Part shown: positions 1 through 8,100 of the stretch, piece by piece | Numbering within the stretch: the first letter of the stretch is position 1 | How the letters are laid out: each line of letters begins with the position of its first letter | Assembly (NCBI GenBank): GCA_964391305.1 | Contig: CAYMJO010000016.1 | Span: 1-17,744, forward strand | Direction: 5' to 3' | Length of the DNA: 17,744 nt | Origin: CAYMJO01 sp964391305 | Lineage (GTDB): Bacteria; Patescibacteriota; CALEFQ01 | The notes under the pieces: generated by a model | The model's database searches: none | What the model saw: only the letters and a program-made list of their open reading frames with translations | Told to the model about the DNA's origin: nothing | Made by a program: the position numbers and the translations under genes

Positions 1-2
1 AT

Positions 3-257
3 TGCGCCCTAGATGGCCTCACCCCAAATGAGGCTTTAATCAGAGTGCAAAATGTCCGTATGCAAAACAAAAATTCCTATTGTTTTTTCGCTTTCACAAC
101 GGGCATTTTGTCAACAACCCGGACATGCTCATTACTCAAAATATCCGCCAAGAAACGATCCCGCATGTTCATTCTATATTTATATTCATCCTCATCAATG
201 ATCGCAAAACGCACGGGCTTGCCCATCTCCCTCTCAAGTCCTTCCACTATTTTTTGA
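3..257 (+). pseudogene. possible 3' end of a DDE-type transposase/integrase (window-edge fragment)
   Basis: The plus frame starting at base 3 is open from the window edge to a stop at 255-257. Its first residues read ALDGLTPNEAL, which resembles the Leu-Gly-Gly-Leu-Thr-Pro-x-Glu-x-Leu block near the C-terminus of IS3/IS481-type integrase-core transposases. After about residue 20 the frame runs antisense through the winged-helix gene at 77-664 and is not credible as conserved protein, so any real homology would end near base 70. A 6-bp hairpin (GCCTCA/TGAGGC) lies inside at 16-34. The match rests on about ten residues, so this could be chance. If correct, the fragment marks the border of a mobile element lying to the left of the window. 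Confidence 0.25.
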
Positions 258-664
258 AGCTTAAACTTATTCGGCCTCCCGACAACAAGCAAATCCGTCT
301 TTGCAATCTTCTGCTGTGTGAACATCCCGGTAAGCACTCCAAGCTTAATTCCCTTCAAGCACTGAAACTGTCTCGTAATTTTGTCCTGCGGGGTAACACC
401 CGCCTTAAGCATCAAAGATCTAAGCTCCTCATAAAGCTCAAATTTCCTATTGACCTTATAGTATTTTTTTCTGTTTTCGGTTTTCGCCTCAAGCAGGCCA
501 AGCCTGCTTAAATTATCCAATTCTCTGCGAATAGAGTTAATTCTTTCTTTAAGCTTCCGAGTAAGCTCGCGCACATAGCAAGCCTTATCCGGATTGAGCA
601 AAAATTGGCCTAAAAGTTTGATACGCACTTTGGAACTAAATAAGTGTTCAAGCATAAGTTTCAT
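77..664 (-). CDS. winged-helix protein with degenerate nucleotidyltransferase-like domain
   Basis: A 195-residue cytoplasmic protein, probably a transcriptional regulator. Residues 1-75 look like an ArsR/MarR-type winged helix: helices around SSKVRIKLLGQFLL, a recognition-helix region YVRELTRKLKERINSIRREL (30-49), then the wing LGLLEAKTENRKKYYKVN. Residues 100-185 resemble the minimal nucleotidyltransferase fold, with the strand KTDLLVVG at 122-129. The catalytic Gly-Ser and paired-Asp motif is not present: the usual GSRARG segment is replaced by TGMFTQQ, so catalysis is unlikely. I infer DNA binding with a sensor or dimerisation domain; the target is unknown. A second ATG three codons in (base 655) is an alternative start; neither has a Shine-Dalgarno sequence. 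It is divergent from the 736-residue gene across a 292-bp gap containing repeats, which could hold shared control sites. Confidence 0.7.
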   Translation of the reverse strand: MKLMLEHLFSSKVRIKLLGQFLLNPDKACYVRELTRKLKERINSIRRELDNLSRLGLLEAKTENRKKYYKVNRKFELYEELRSLMLKAGVTPQDKITRQFQCLKGIKLGVLTGMFTQQKIAKTDLLVVGRPNKFKLQKIVEGLEREMGKPVRFAIIDEDEYKYRMNMRDRFLADILSNEHVRVVDKMPVVKAKKQ

Positions 665-956
665 TTGTTAGATATTAGTTATTGGTTATTGAAAACAATT
701 TTATCTAGTTTCAAACAAAAACCGCGTCCAAAAGCCAAAAACTAAAAATAATGAACTAATATTCTACTCACAGTATAAATCAAGCCTTTTCCTTTGTAAA
801 GAAAATTTGTTCACCAAAAACTTGCACAATACTTGCACAATATAGGGAAAAGTGTAATAATGAAAAATGTCAAATGTCAATCTTTGATGTTTTGAAATTG
901 GTAATTTTTTGAAGTATGAAATTTGAAATTTATTCGATTTATTCGTATTAACGCAT
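665..956. promoter_or_regulatory. divergent intergenic region with repeats
   Basis: This 292-bp gap separates two divergent genes and must contain both their promoters, but I cannot place either with confidence. It holds four degenerate 7-nt tandem units next to the leftward gene (668-695), a perfect 11-nt tandem duplication at 820-841, and a stretch at 866-935 of alternating TCAAAT/TTGAAA words like those found in other gaps of the window. One weak candidate for the rightward gene is TTGCAC at the second 11-nt unit followed 16 nt later by TAATAA at 855-860. I see no coding potential. Confidence 0.4.
820..841. repeat. perfect 11-nt direct tandem repeat (2 copies)
   Basis: ACTTGCACAAT occurs twice back to back (820-830 and 831-841). 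An 11-nt period is close to one helical turn, so a protein binding each copy would sit on the same face of the DNA. Each copy contains TTGCAC, which is -35-like. It lies 115 bp before the start of the 736-residue gene and 155 bp from the winged-helix gene, so it is a plausible operator or an accidental duplication. Confidence 0.6.
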
Positions 957-3167
957 ATGTCACAGCTATCCACAAAAACAAGCGAGCTTCTGGTATACAA
1001 TCCGCAACAGTCGAAAAGCTTCTCGGATACTTTTGTGTTCGAGCCAGAAAGCACAGAAGAAACACGATATGGCAAGCTCTTGATACTCGTAGAAATATCC
1101 TCAAAAACAAAAAAATCTCCAGAAATATCAGAGGCAATTGCATCGATAATGCAAAATGTATATTACAAGTCCTCTGAGTATCCAATCGAACAACAGTTTG
1201 AAAAATCCGTAAAGAAAGTGAATGATATTCTCGGATCACTGGCATCCGCGGGCGAAGTCAGCTGGATCGGCAAACTTAACGCCATTATCACGGCCATAAC
1301 TCCAGAGGAAATATATCTGACGTCGACAGGCTCGGCCAAAGCATTTTTGATAAGAAGGAAAAAATTGAATCTCTTAAATAAAGACGCTTCGGTCTCTTTC
1401 GAGCCAAATCCCCTAAAAACATTTGAAAATATAATCGGTGGAAACATTGAAAGAACGGACAAATACTTCTTCGTAACATCTTCCATCTTGGAATATATTG
1501 AACAAGAAAAACTCAAAGAGATAGTAGAAAGATTCACTCCAGATATCGCATCGAGACATTTGCAAAGCAGGCTTGTTTCTTTTAAAGAAAAGGAAGCAAT
1601 GGCGGCGCTGATAGCATCTATTGAAGAGAAAGAAATCAAGATCGCTTCCGCAAAAGATTCCAGAGGCATCATGTCTCAAAAACTTTTTGAAGAAAGAAAA
1701 AAAATTCCAATTCCCGAAACAAAAGAATCTGAAAAACATTACAAAAATAGTGAAAAAACGAAAGGCAAAAGCTCTCTTAGAAAAACGGCGAATATTCTAA
1801 AGATCCTCGCGACAAAAACCATGGCCGCGACACGCAGTATTCCCACCATATCCAAACGCATCAGAAGAACCGCCGACAAAGCAAAAAAAACTTTCACGAG
1901 AGATAAACTGGACAACATCAAAGAAAAGCAATCCATCTCGAGCAAAAAACCTTATCAATATAAAGACCTAACTCCAAAACCAGCCTGGAAAAAAATTCTG
2001 ACAATGTTTAAAAACATCGCTCTTCATATTTGGATTTCTTTCAAAAATTGGTTCTTGAAATTGCCCAAAACAAGCAAGATATTGTTCATCGCGGTTATGG
2101 TCCTCTTGATAGCATTCTTGGCAAGCTTGGCCGCCGTAAAGACTGGCAGAGACGTTCAGGAAAGGAAAGCTTTTTACAAAGAAAAAACAGTGGAGGCTAG
2201 ACAAAAACAAGAGGAAGCTGAAGCGGCATTGCTCTACGGAAATGATGAGAAAGCAAAGAAGCTCCTAGATGAATCGAAGTCCTTGGCATTGCAAGTACAG
2301 ACCTCTAAATATAAGAACGATGAAGCGGCTGCGGTCATGAAACAAGTCGAAGCAGGATTCAGAAAAGCGGATCATATCAACATGGTGGAAGATCCGGAGG
2401 AATTGGTAAACATAAATTCGCTTGGCGCGGACATGCAACCATCAGACCTTGTGATATCTCAAAATAAGATAGTATCCTATAACCCAGAAAAAAATAGCGT
2501 GTTCGTATACGATATAGAAAATAAAAAATTAGAAGCGATAGACGGAAAAGTTTCCGGCAAAATAAAAGCAATCGAAGCCGAGGAAAACAACAAGATAGTA
2601 ATCTACAGTGACGCTCCGGCCATGTCGGAATACGCATTCGAAGGCAGTGAAGCCGTTGAACTTTCGACATTATTCCCAGATGACCAGCAAATCACAAATA
2701 TCACCATCTTTGGAAACAGATTATACACGCTTGAACCCGCAAACAACAGAATACAAAAATACTCGGCAACAATCGGCGGATATTCCAAAGGAAACGACTG
2801 GCTCAAAGAAGAAGCCAATCTTTCCGGTGCCGTTGATCTCACAATAGACGGATCAGTTTATATTTTAAAAAATGACGGCAGCATACTGAAATATCTACAG
2901 GGGAATAAGATTGGTTTTGAAATAAGGAATCTGACAAAAAAACTAAAATCTCCAACGCATATATACACTAGTGACAACGTAAAACACATATATGTTTTGG
3001 ATCCGGAGAATAAACGATTGGTCATCTTTGACAAAGAAGGCTTGATGACCGATCAATACACTTCAGAAAATTTCGACGACTTGCGGGGGATGGCAATCGT
3101 CGAGAGCGAACGCAAGGCATATCTCTTAAACGGATCCAAAATTTTGGGAATAATGTTAAATGAGTAA
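957..3167 (+). CDS. membrane protein: PP2C-like pseudo-phosphatase domain, TM, coiled coil, beta-propeller-like C-terminus
   Basis: A 736-residue single-pass membrane protein and the only confident plus-strand gene. Residues about 1-220 resemble a PP2C (PPM) phosphatase: a strand pair NAIITAITPEEIYLTSTGSAKAFLIRR (108-134) occupies the place where active enzymes have a GDSRAYL-type motif. Here it reads GSAKAFL, without the metal-binding aspartate, so it is probably inactive. Residues 235-345 are a Lys/Ser-rich cytoplasmic linker. A transmembrane helix spans about 373-395, followed by a charged helical, probably coiled-coil stretch (397-475). Residues 480-730 show repeated short beta motifs (VFVYDIENKKLEAI, IYVLDPENKRLVIF) as in NHL/YVTN-like propellers, placed outside the cell by the positive-inside rule. 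The start ATG lacks a clear Shine-Dalgarno sequence. I infer an envelope sensor or scaffold; no substrate is known. Confidence 0.75.
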   Translation: MSQLSTKTSELLVYNPQQSKSFSDTFVFEPESTEETRYGKLLILVEISSKTKKSPEISEAIASIMQNVYYKSSEYPIEQQFEKSVKKVNDILGSLASAGEVSWIGKLNAIITAITPEEIYLTSTGSAKAFLIRRKKLNLLNKDASVSFEPNPLKTFENIIGGNIERTDKYFFVTSSILEYIEQEKLKEIVERFTPDIASRHLQSRLVSFKEKEAMAALIASIEEKEIKIASAKDSRGIMSQKLFEERKKIPIPETKESEKHYKNSEKTKGKSSLRKTANILKILATKTMAATRSIPTISKRIRRTADKAKKTFTRDKLDNIKEKQSISSKKPYQYKDLTPKPAWKKILTMFKNIALHIWISFKNWFLKLPKTSKILFIAVMVLLIAFLASLAAVKTGRDVQERKAFYKEKTVEARQKQEEAEAALLYGNDEKAKKLLDESKSLALQVQTSKYKNDEAAAVMKQVEAGFRKADHINMVEDPEELVNINSLGADMQPSDLVISQNKIVSYNPEKNSVFVYDIENKKLEAIDGKVSGKIKAIEAEENNKIVIYSDAPAMSEYAFEGSEAVELSTLFPDDQQITNITIFGNRLYTLEPANNRIQKYSATIGGYSKGNDWLKEEANLSGAVDLTIDGSVYILKNDGSILKYLQGNKIGFEIRNLTKKLKSPTHIYTSDNVKHIYVLDPENKRLVIFDKEGLMTDQYTSENFDDLRGMAIVESERKAYLLNGSKILGIMLNE

Positions 3168-3418
3168 AAGCTACCCGCAATTCTTGACTTGTCCGCCAGT
3201 AAACAGCCATAAATCACTTAATTTCCCTTTTAAAAAAATACTTATGGAAATAAGTATTTTTTGTTTGAAAAACAATTCGATTTGAAAATAAAATCGCGGG
3301 CACTTCTTTGAGACCCGCACTTACAAAAAGCACTAATGGATTTTTAATAATAAAAACAGATCCGCTTGCCATTGGCAGGCTCGCGCCTGTTTTCTAGTTT
3401 TGCTCAAAACCCAACATC
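3168..3418. other. convergent intergenic region with several hairpins
   Basis: Besides the main terminator, this 251-bp gap holds a 5-bp GC stem at 3296-3318 (GCGGG/CCCGC, followed on the minus strand by GATTTTATTTT, so a possible backup terminator for the leftward gene). It also holds the 11-nt near-palindrome TGCCATTGGCA around 3367-3377 and an overlapping hairpin CAGGC-TCGC-GCCTG at 3376-3389 followed on the plus strand by TTTTCT. I see no gene. Confidence 0.5.
3233..3262. terminator. bidirectional intrinsic terminator
   Basis: Perfect 13-bp stem (3233-3245 with 3250-3262) closed by a GGAA tetraloop of the stable GNRA type. The outer stem is six A on one side and six T on the other, so either strand would give a hairpin ending in a U tract. 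It lies 65 bp after the stop of the 736-residue gene and between convergent genes, as expected for a shared terminator. Confidence 0.85.
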
Positions 3419-5020
3419 TCATATAGATAATCCAACCAGATCAAGCATTCCCGTCCCCGACAGCAGTGTTCGAACATCGCCGCTCTCAACGTCAATCGCC
3501 AAAAGCTTGTCAAATTTACTCCCATCCGTAGATGTAAAACGCGCATACATTATATTTCCATGCTCAAAGTTGCCCGCAACAAGCATTCCATTTTCATCCA
3601 TCTTTATATCCGCATTCTCTCTCCCCGTTTTCGCATCAAGAACAATGACTCTCGCGGGCTGATCCAGCGAGTTGTCCTCGATAAATATCAACTGTGAATC
3701 GTTAGACGACCAGAACATTCTATCAACCCAAACAGTCTCCGGCCCCTGCGAATCCTCCGTAATGTTTTCGAAAATTTTGGAAACATCTCCCGTTTCAACA
3801 TTCAAAACTTTTATTGAAAATCCAGACTGAACAGATTCATCTTCCCTCACAACAAAAGCCAAATATTTCCCGCCAACTGATGCGTAGGAAGGACCATTGA
3901 TATCATATTTTTTGGAAAGATTGGTAATTTCCTCATTTTGAAGATTATACATAACTGTCTCTCCGTAAGATCCGCCCAAAGCATCTGCTACAAATTCATA
4001 GAAAGTTATAAGACCATTGTTACTCCAATCACCCATTTGCGAGGTAAAATAAACGCCTGTCGCCTTTTTGATATAAAATTCTCTGTTATCCTTCGTGGCA
4101 AAATCATAAATGTACGCCTTAAAATCAGAAGGAGACACAAGTTCACTTCGATCTTCATAGAAACCAACAGTGTACGCAAACTTTTTTCTATCTGGAGAAA
4201 CCTGCATGCTCGTAACATAAACCTTCGCAAAATTCCCTTTCTCAACATCAAAGAGCTTGCTTACATTTTTCGTGTTCAAATCCACTTCGTTAAAAGTCAC
4301 CTTGGTCGCGTCGTTATTCGGCAAAGAAAAAATCACTCTGTCTTCGTCAATGATTTCAACAAAACCTCTTTCTTCTTTTGTAAAAATATTGCCGATTCTC
4401 TCCGTCTTTTTCAGAGCAATATCATAGTAATTCAAAACCTGATAATCATCCGAAAGGTAGACAAGTTTGCCGATGTCAGCCGCTTTTCTGTAATCCGCAA
4501 ATTTAACTTTTGCAGAAAAAACATTTATATCGGATCCGTCCTTGGCGGATTGCTCATATGCTTCGACAAAACCATATTCGGTCGCCGGAGTTCTGTATGC
4601 CATAACATACGTAAAATTTCCCTTTTCGCTCATTTCCTTGGCATCGGTGGTTGTAAACCCAGATCCAAGAACATTGCCATTTGTATCCTTGATCCGAAGT
4701 TGGATTGTGCTCTCAAAGGCTCTGCCCTTTCCGGAAATCGTCACCGGATTTGGAACGGTATCCCCGTCCTTTATCGAAGTAATATAAATTTCCTTATCCT
4801 CAAACGAAACGGGAGTTCCTGTAACACCTACGGTAAGATTGCTTTCCACATCTATCTTCGTAACCGTAAACTTTGAAAAATAGAGAACCAAAATAACGGC
4901 TACCGCAACGATAGCAACAACAAACACAAGCCATAGCCAGAAAGGAATCGGCTTTTTAGCCGGTGCTTGCTCAAAATTAGGTTGTAAATTTTGTCTTTGA
5001 TCTAGATTTTGGTTTTGCAT
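3419..5020 (-). CDS. membrane-anchored Gmad2 and beta-propeller protein
   Basis: A 533-residue envelope protein. Residues 1-26 are a polar, Gln/Asn-rich cytoplasmic tail, 27-49 a transmembrane helix, and the rest is predicted to be outside. Residues about 77-173 look like a Gmad2 immunoglobulin-like domain (IYITSIKDGDTVPNPVTISGKG at its start, then RTPATEYGFVEAYEQSAKDG and a final beta strand), a fold found in spore-germination and other wall-linked proteins. Residues 184-530 form a WD40/TolB-like propeller with recurring motifs such as MQVSPDRKKFAYTV, FWSSNDSQLIFIED and IKVLNVETGDVSKIF. No catalytic motif was recognised. It follows the 1286-residue surface gene by 113 bp on the same strand, so cotranscription is plausible. 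Its ATG has no Shine-Dalgarno sequence. Function is unknown; binding of wall glycan or protein partners is an inference. Confidence 0.8.
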   Translation of the reverse strand: MQNQNLDQRQNLQPNFEQAPAKKPIPFWLWLVFVVAIVAVAVILVLYFSKFTVTKIDVESNLTVGVTGTPVSFEDKEIYITSIKDGDTVPNPVTISGKGRAFESTIQLRIKDTNGNVLGSGFTTTDAKEMSEKGNFTYVMAYRTPATEYGFVEAYEQSAKDGSDINVFSAKVKFADYRKAADIGKLVYLSDDYQVLNYYDIALKKTERIGNIFTKEERGFVEIIDEDRVIFSLPNNDATKVTFNEVDLNTKNVSKLFDVEKGNFAKVYVTSMQVSPDRKKFAYTVGFYEDRSELVSPSDFKAYIYDFATKDNREFYIKKATGVYFTSQMGDWSNNGLITFYEFVADALGGSYGETVMYNLQNEEITNLSKKYDINGPSYASVGGKYLAFVVREDESVQSGFSIKVLNVETGDVSKIFENITEDSQGPETVWVDRMFWSSNDSQLIFIEDNSLDQPARVIVLDAKTGRENADIKMDENGMLVAGNFEHGNIMYARFTSTDGSKFDKLLAIDVESGDVRTLLSGTGMLDLVGLSI

Positions 5021-5031
5021 AAAAATAGTAC

Positions 5032-5123
5032 ATGGGCACTTAGTCCCCAGTTCACCTTTCTCTTTTTTATAAAAGACAGATTTTAAAAAACCAAGAGAGA
5101 ACAGTGAGTGATGGGTACTTAGT
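5032..5123. repeat. 13-nt direct repeat flanking the inter-gene gap
   Basis: ATGGGCACTTAGT at 5032-5044 and ATGGGTACTTAGT at 5111-5123 differ at one base and bracket most of the 113-bp gap between the two envelope genes. Between them are a 6-bp hairpin TCTTTT-TTAT-AAAAGA (5061-5076) and T/A-rich tracts. The stretch could act as a weak attenuator between the two genes. Confidence 0.55.
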
Positions 5124-5133
5124 ATTATTATAA

Positions 5134-8100
5134 TTAAACGAATGAACGTTTTCTAATAACAATAGTCACAAAGCCGGTAATAACCGCGGATACGATCGCT
5201 ACAACAGATATGAGTAATGAATTTGTACCAGTCTTTGCCGCTGTTTCTTTTAATTCCGCTTCATCAAGAGCAGCTGCAACTTTGCCCGTGCCTTCACCAG
5301 TAAACGCTGAGCCAACTTTGCCTGTGGAACCAGCGGTTGTAGTTCCAGCGGCCTTGCCAGTTTCATCGGCAGACGCCACCTTGAGTTTGTTCGCAACCTC
5401 GGTGCCACTCTTTAGTCCGCTTTTCACCGAAACTTTATAAACCACCTGAACTGTTTCATCAACGGCAACCTCAAATCCCTTAACCTGCAACTTGGTTTTG
5501 GTTGAACTATCTGTAGCTCCTTTGGGTATAGATATTATCTGAAGTTTCTCGACCGTGCTTGGCAAGTCATCTATAACTTCAACATTGACTGCTTTTTCAT
5601 TCCCCTTATTTTTAAGAGTTAATGTATAAGTGAGAAGATCTCCAGCCTCAAGTTTTCCTCCGTTATCGTCCCTAATCGATTTGGACGACGTAATGTATGG
5701 CTTTTTGCCGGACGATGTTGTCTGTGGAACTTTCGTAGCAACGGTTGAATAAACATGATTTAATTCAATGGCTCCGCCCATTGCGACGTTCGTAAATGTC
5801 GTGTCCCTTGGAGGCATATCGGAATTGATCTTTGCTTTGAAAGATCTAGTCTCCGTTGCGCCCGCGGGAAGATCTCCAATAAGCCACAACAACGTATTAC
5901 CAGAATCAATTGCCCCACCGGCATCGGTAATTGTCAGGAACTCCTCGGCATAATCATCCTCTATAAAAGAAGACACCGCGGCACCTGTGCCTACATTCTT
6001 GAATGTGATGGTATAATCCAAAGTCTCTCCGGCGGATGCAGTATTCGAAGTTACATTCGTCTCATTGCTGTCCGTAACAACTTTGCGAACCTCCAGCTTT
6101 GCAAACACGGTTGGCGGCTGCTCGGCAACATCAACGACGGTACTCGCATCATCATAAAACACTTCGGGGTCTTTAATAACTCCGCCCTCACTGCTAAAAG
6201 ACTTAACTACAATTCCGTAATTGGTTATTTTGTAATTGCCAATGGGTAAACCGCTTTTTACAAAGGCATAAGCATGACCGACCGCATTCGCCCCTATCAG
6301 ACCGCTATTCCTTCCTTCCCATGCCGCATTTTTGAAATATACCGCCGTATCGTTTATCTTATCATCGTCAACATCCAAAATATCGACGCCATCCTCCAAT
6401 GTTGGAACATCAAGCCCCGTAACGTAATTGTCTTCGGGAAGATTATTTCCATTGGATGCGCCGAAAGCGCTCTGCAGGGCTTTCTTCAACTCTTCTGTCG
6501 AGGGATTAGTGCCTATTCCCTTTAGGGCATTCTTCAAACCAGCGACTGACGCCTCACCCTTGAATAACAAAGAGTCCATAAACAAAATATTCGTGGCCTC
6601 GACACCGCCCTTATTACCTGCCAGCGTCTCATATCCCAGACGATCGCCGGGATTTGCAGAGCCATGGTCAACGTATTTATTAACCCACAGATCATAGTTT
6701 TGCCCAAGGCCTGGTACTTGAGTGAGTGACCCGCTCACGTTTACACTGCCGGCGTCTGTAACCCAGTTCCATCCCTCAACTCCAAAGCTATTTGGATATT
6801 TTGGATCCTGCGGATTCATCTCTTTGGAAGTAAGGCCTACTTCATTTTTATAAATAGCCGTAGGGATATTCTTGCTAAGATACAATTCTAATTTTATAAA
6901 ATCTCTAACGGGCGAGCTTGGCAAAGTTTCCGTATAAACCAAAATAGTATCTCCCTTGCCATCCCTGTCCGAATCCACATAGCACGCCGCAAGCTCCACC
7001 GTGCCTTCACAATCCATATAATTTTCTTTGGGATTCGCCAATTCTATGGGATTACTTCCCTCAACTCCAACGAGGACCTTGTCAATATAATCGTCAAATT
7101 GATTTTTCACCCATGAATCGTAGAAGAAAACTTGGGAAGCGGCATTGCCCGTATTCCCTATTGCCACTTCAAATGCCGCAACATCACCGCCTGTTTTTTT
7201 CTGAAGTTTTGGAATCTTTGAAACTTTCAAACCCACCGGCCCCGGCTCCACGATTGTTGTAGTTGGAGTCAGTGTTGGGGTTAGGGTTGGAGTTGGAGTT
7301 GGAGTTGGTGTCGGTGTCGGTGTCGGTGTCAGAGTTGGAGTTGGAGTCGGAAATGCCCCAATAACCTCAACATTGGCGGAAACCTCTTTCCAATTCCACT
7401 GTTCAACTCCAAAGCTATTTGGATAATTCGGATCTCGCGGATTCATTTCCTTGGAAGTAATTCCAGCTTTATTCTTATAAGTCATTGCCGGAATACTCGA
7501 GCTCAAATCCAGCTCCAATTTCAAAAATTTGGTAAGGGAAGAATTCGGCAAAGGACCTTCCGAATACACCAAGATAGTATCGCCCTTGCCGTTGCGATTG
7601 GTATCAACATAACATGCCGCAAGTTCTGCCGTGCCTCCACAATCTATATAGTTTTCTTTGGGATTCGTCAAAGTACCGGAATGTCCGCCGACTTCAACCC
7701 TCACCTCATCAACATATTTATCAAACTCATCACTCACCCAAGAGTCGAAAAAGAATATCTTTGTGGCATTCGATCCGGCATTACCAATGGATACTTCAAA
7801 AGTTGCCGTTCCGCCAACATTAACGCTCTGTGTAGAAGGAGTCTTGTTCACCAATAGGTCAACTCCCTCTGAAATCTCCTTTATCTCAACTTGTCCCCTA
7901 GCCTCTTTCCAATGCCAGTTAAATAAATTTTGTTCAATATCTTTGGGATAGTTTGGAAATTCCGGATTCATTTCCTTAACAGTAATGCCGGCTCTGTTTG
8001 AATAAATTCCCGCAGAGGCATTCCGTTTCAAGGTCAGCTTCAATGTGAAAGCTTTTTCGAGAGGCCTTGAAGGAAATTCCGATGCATACACTACCAAAGT

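Noticed and set aside
16..34. hairpin as a terminator of an upstream gene
   Set aside because: The 6-bp stem lacks a proper U tract and the upstream gene is outside the window, so only the possible transposase tail is reported.
877..1245. 122-residue minus-strand frame at the divergent gap
   Set aside because: Its end lies in degenerate repeats and it opposes the start of the 736-residue gene, which has far better domain support.
3938..4876. 312-residue plus-strand open frame
   Set aside because: It lies wholly antisense inside the Gmad2/propeller gene, has no recognisable motifs and no start signal.
7255..7350. CRISPR-like short repeat run
   Set aside because: Units are six bases, contiguous, without spacers, and encode an in-frame Pro-Thr linker.
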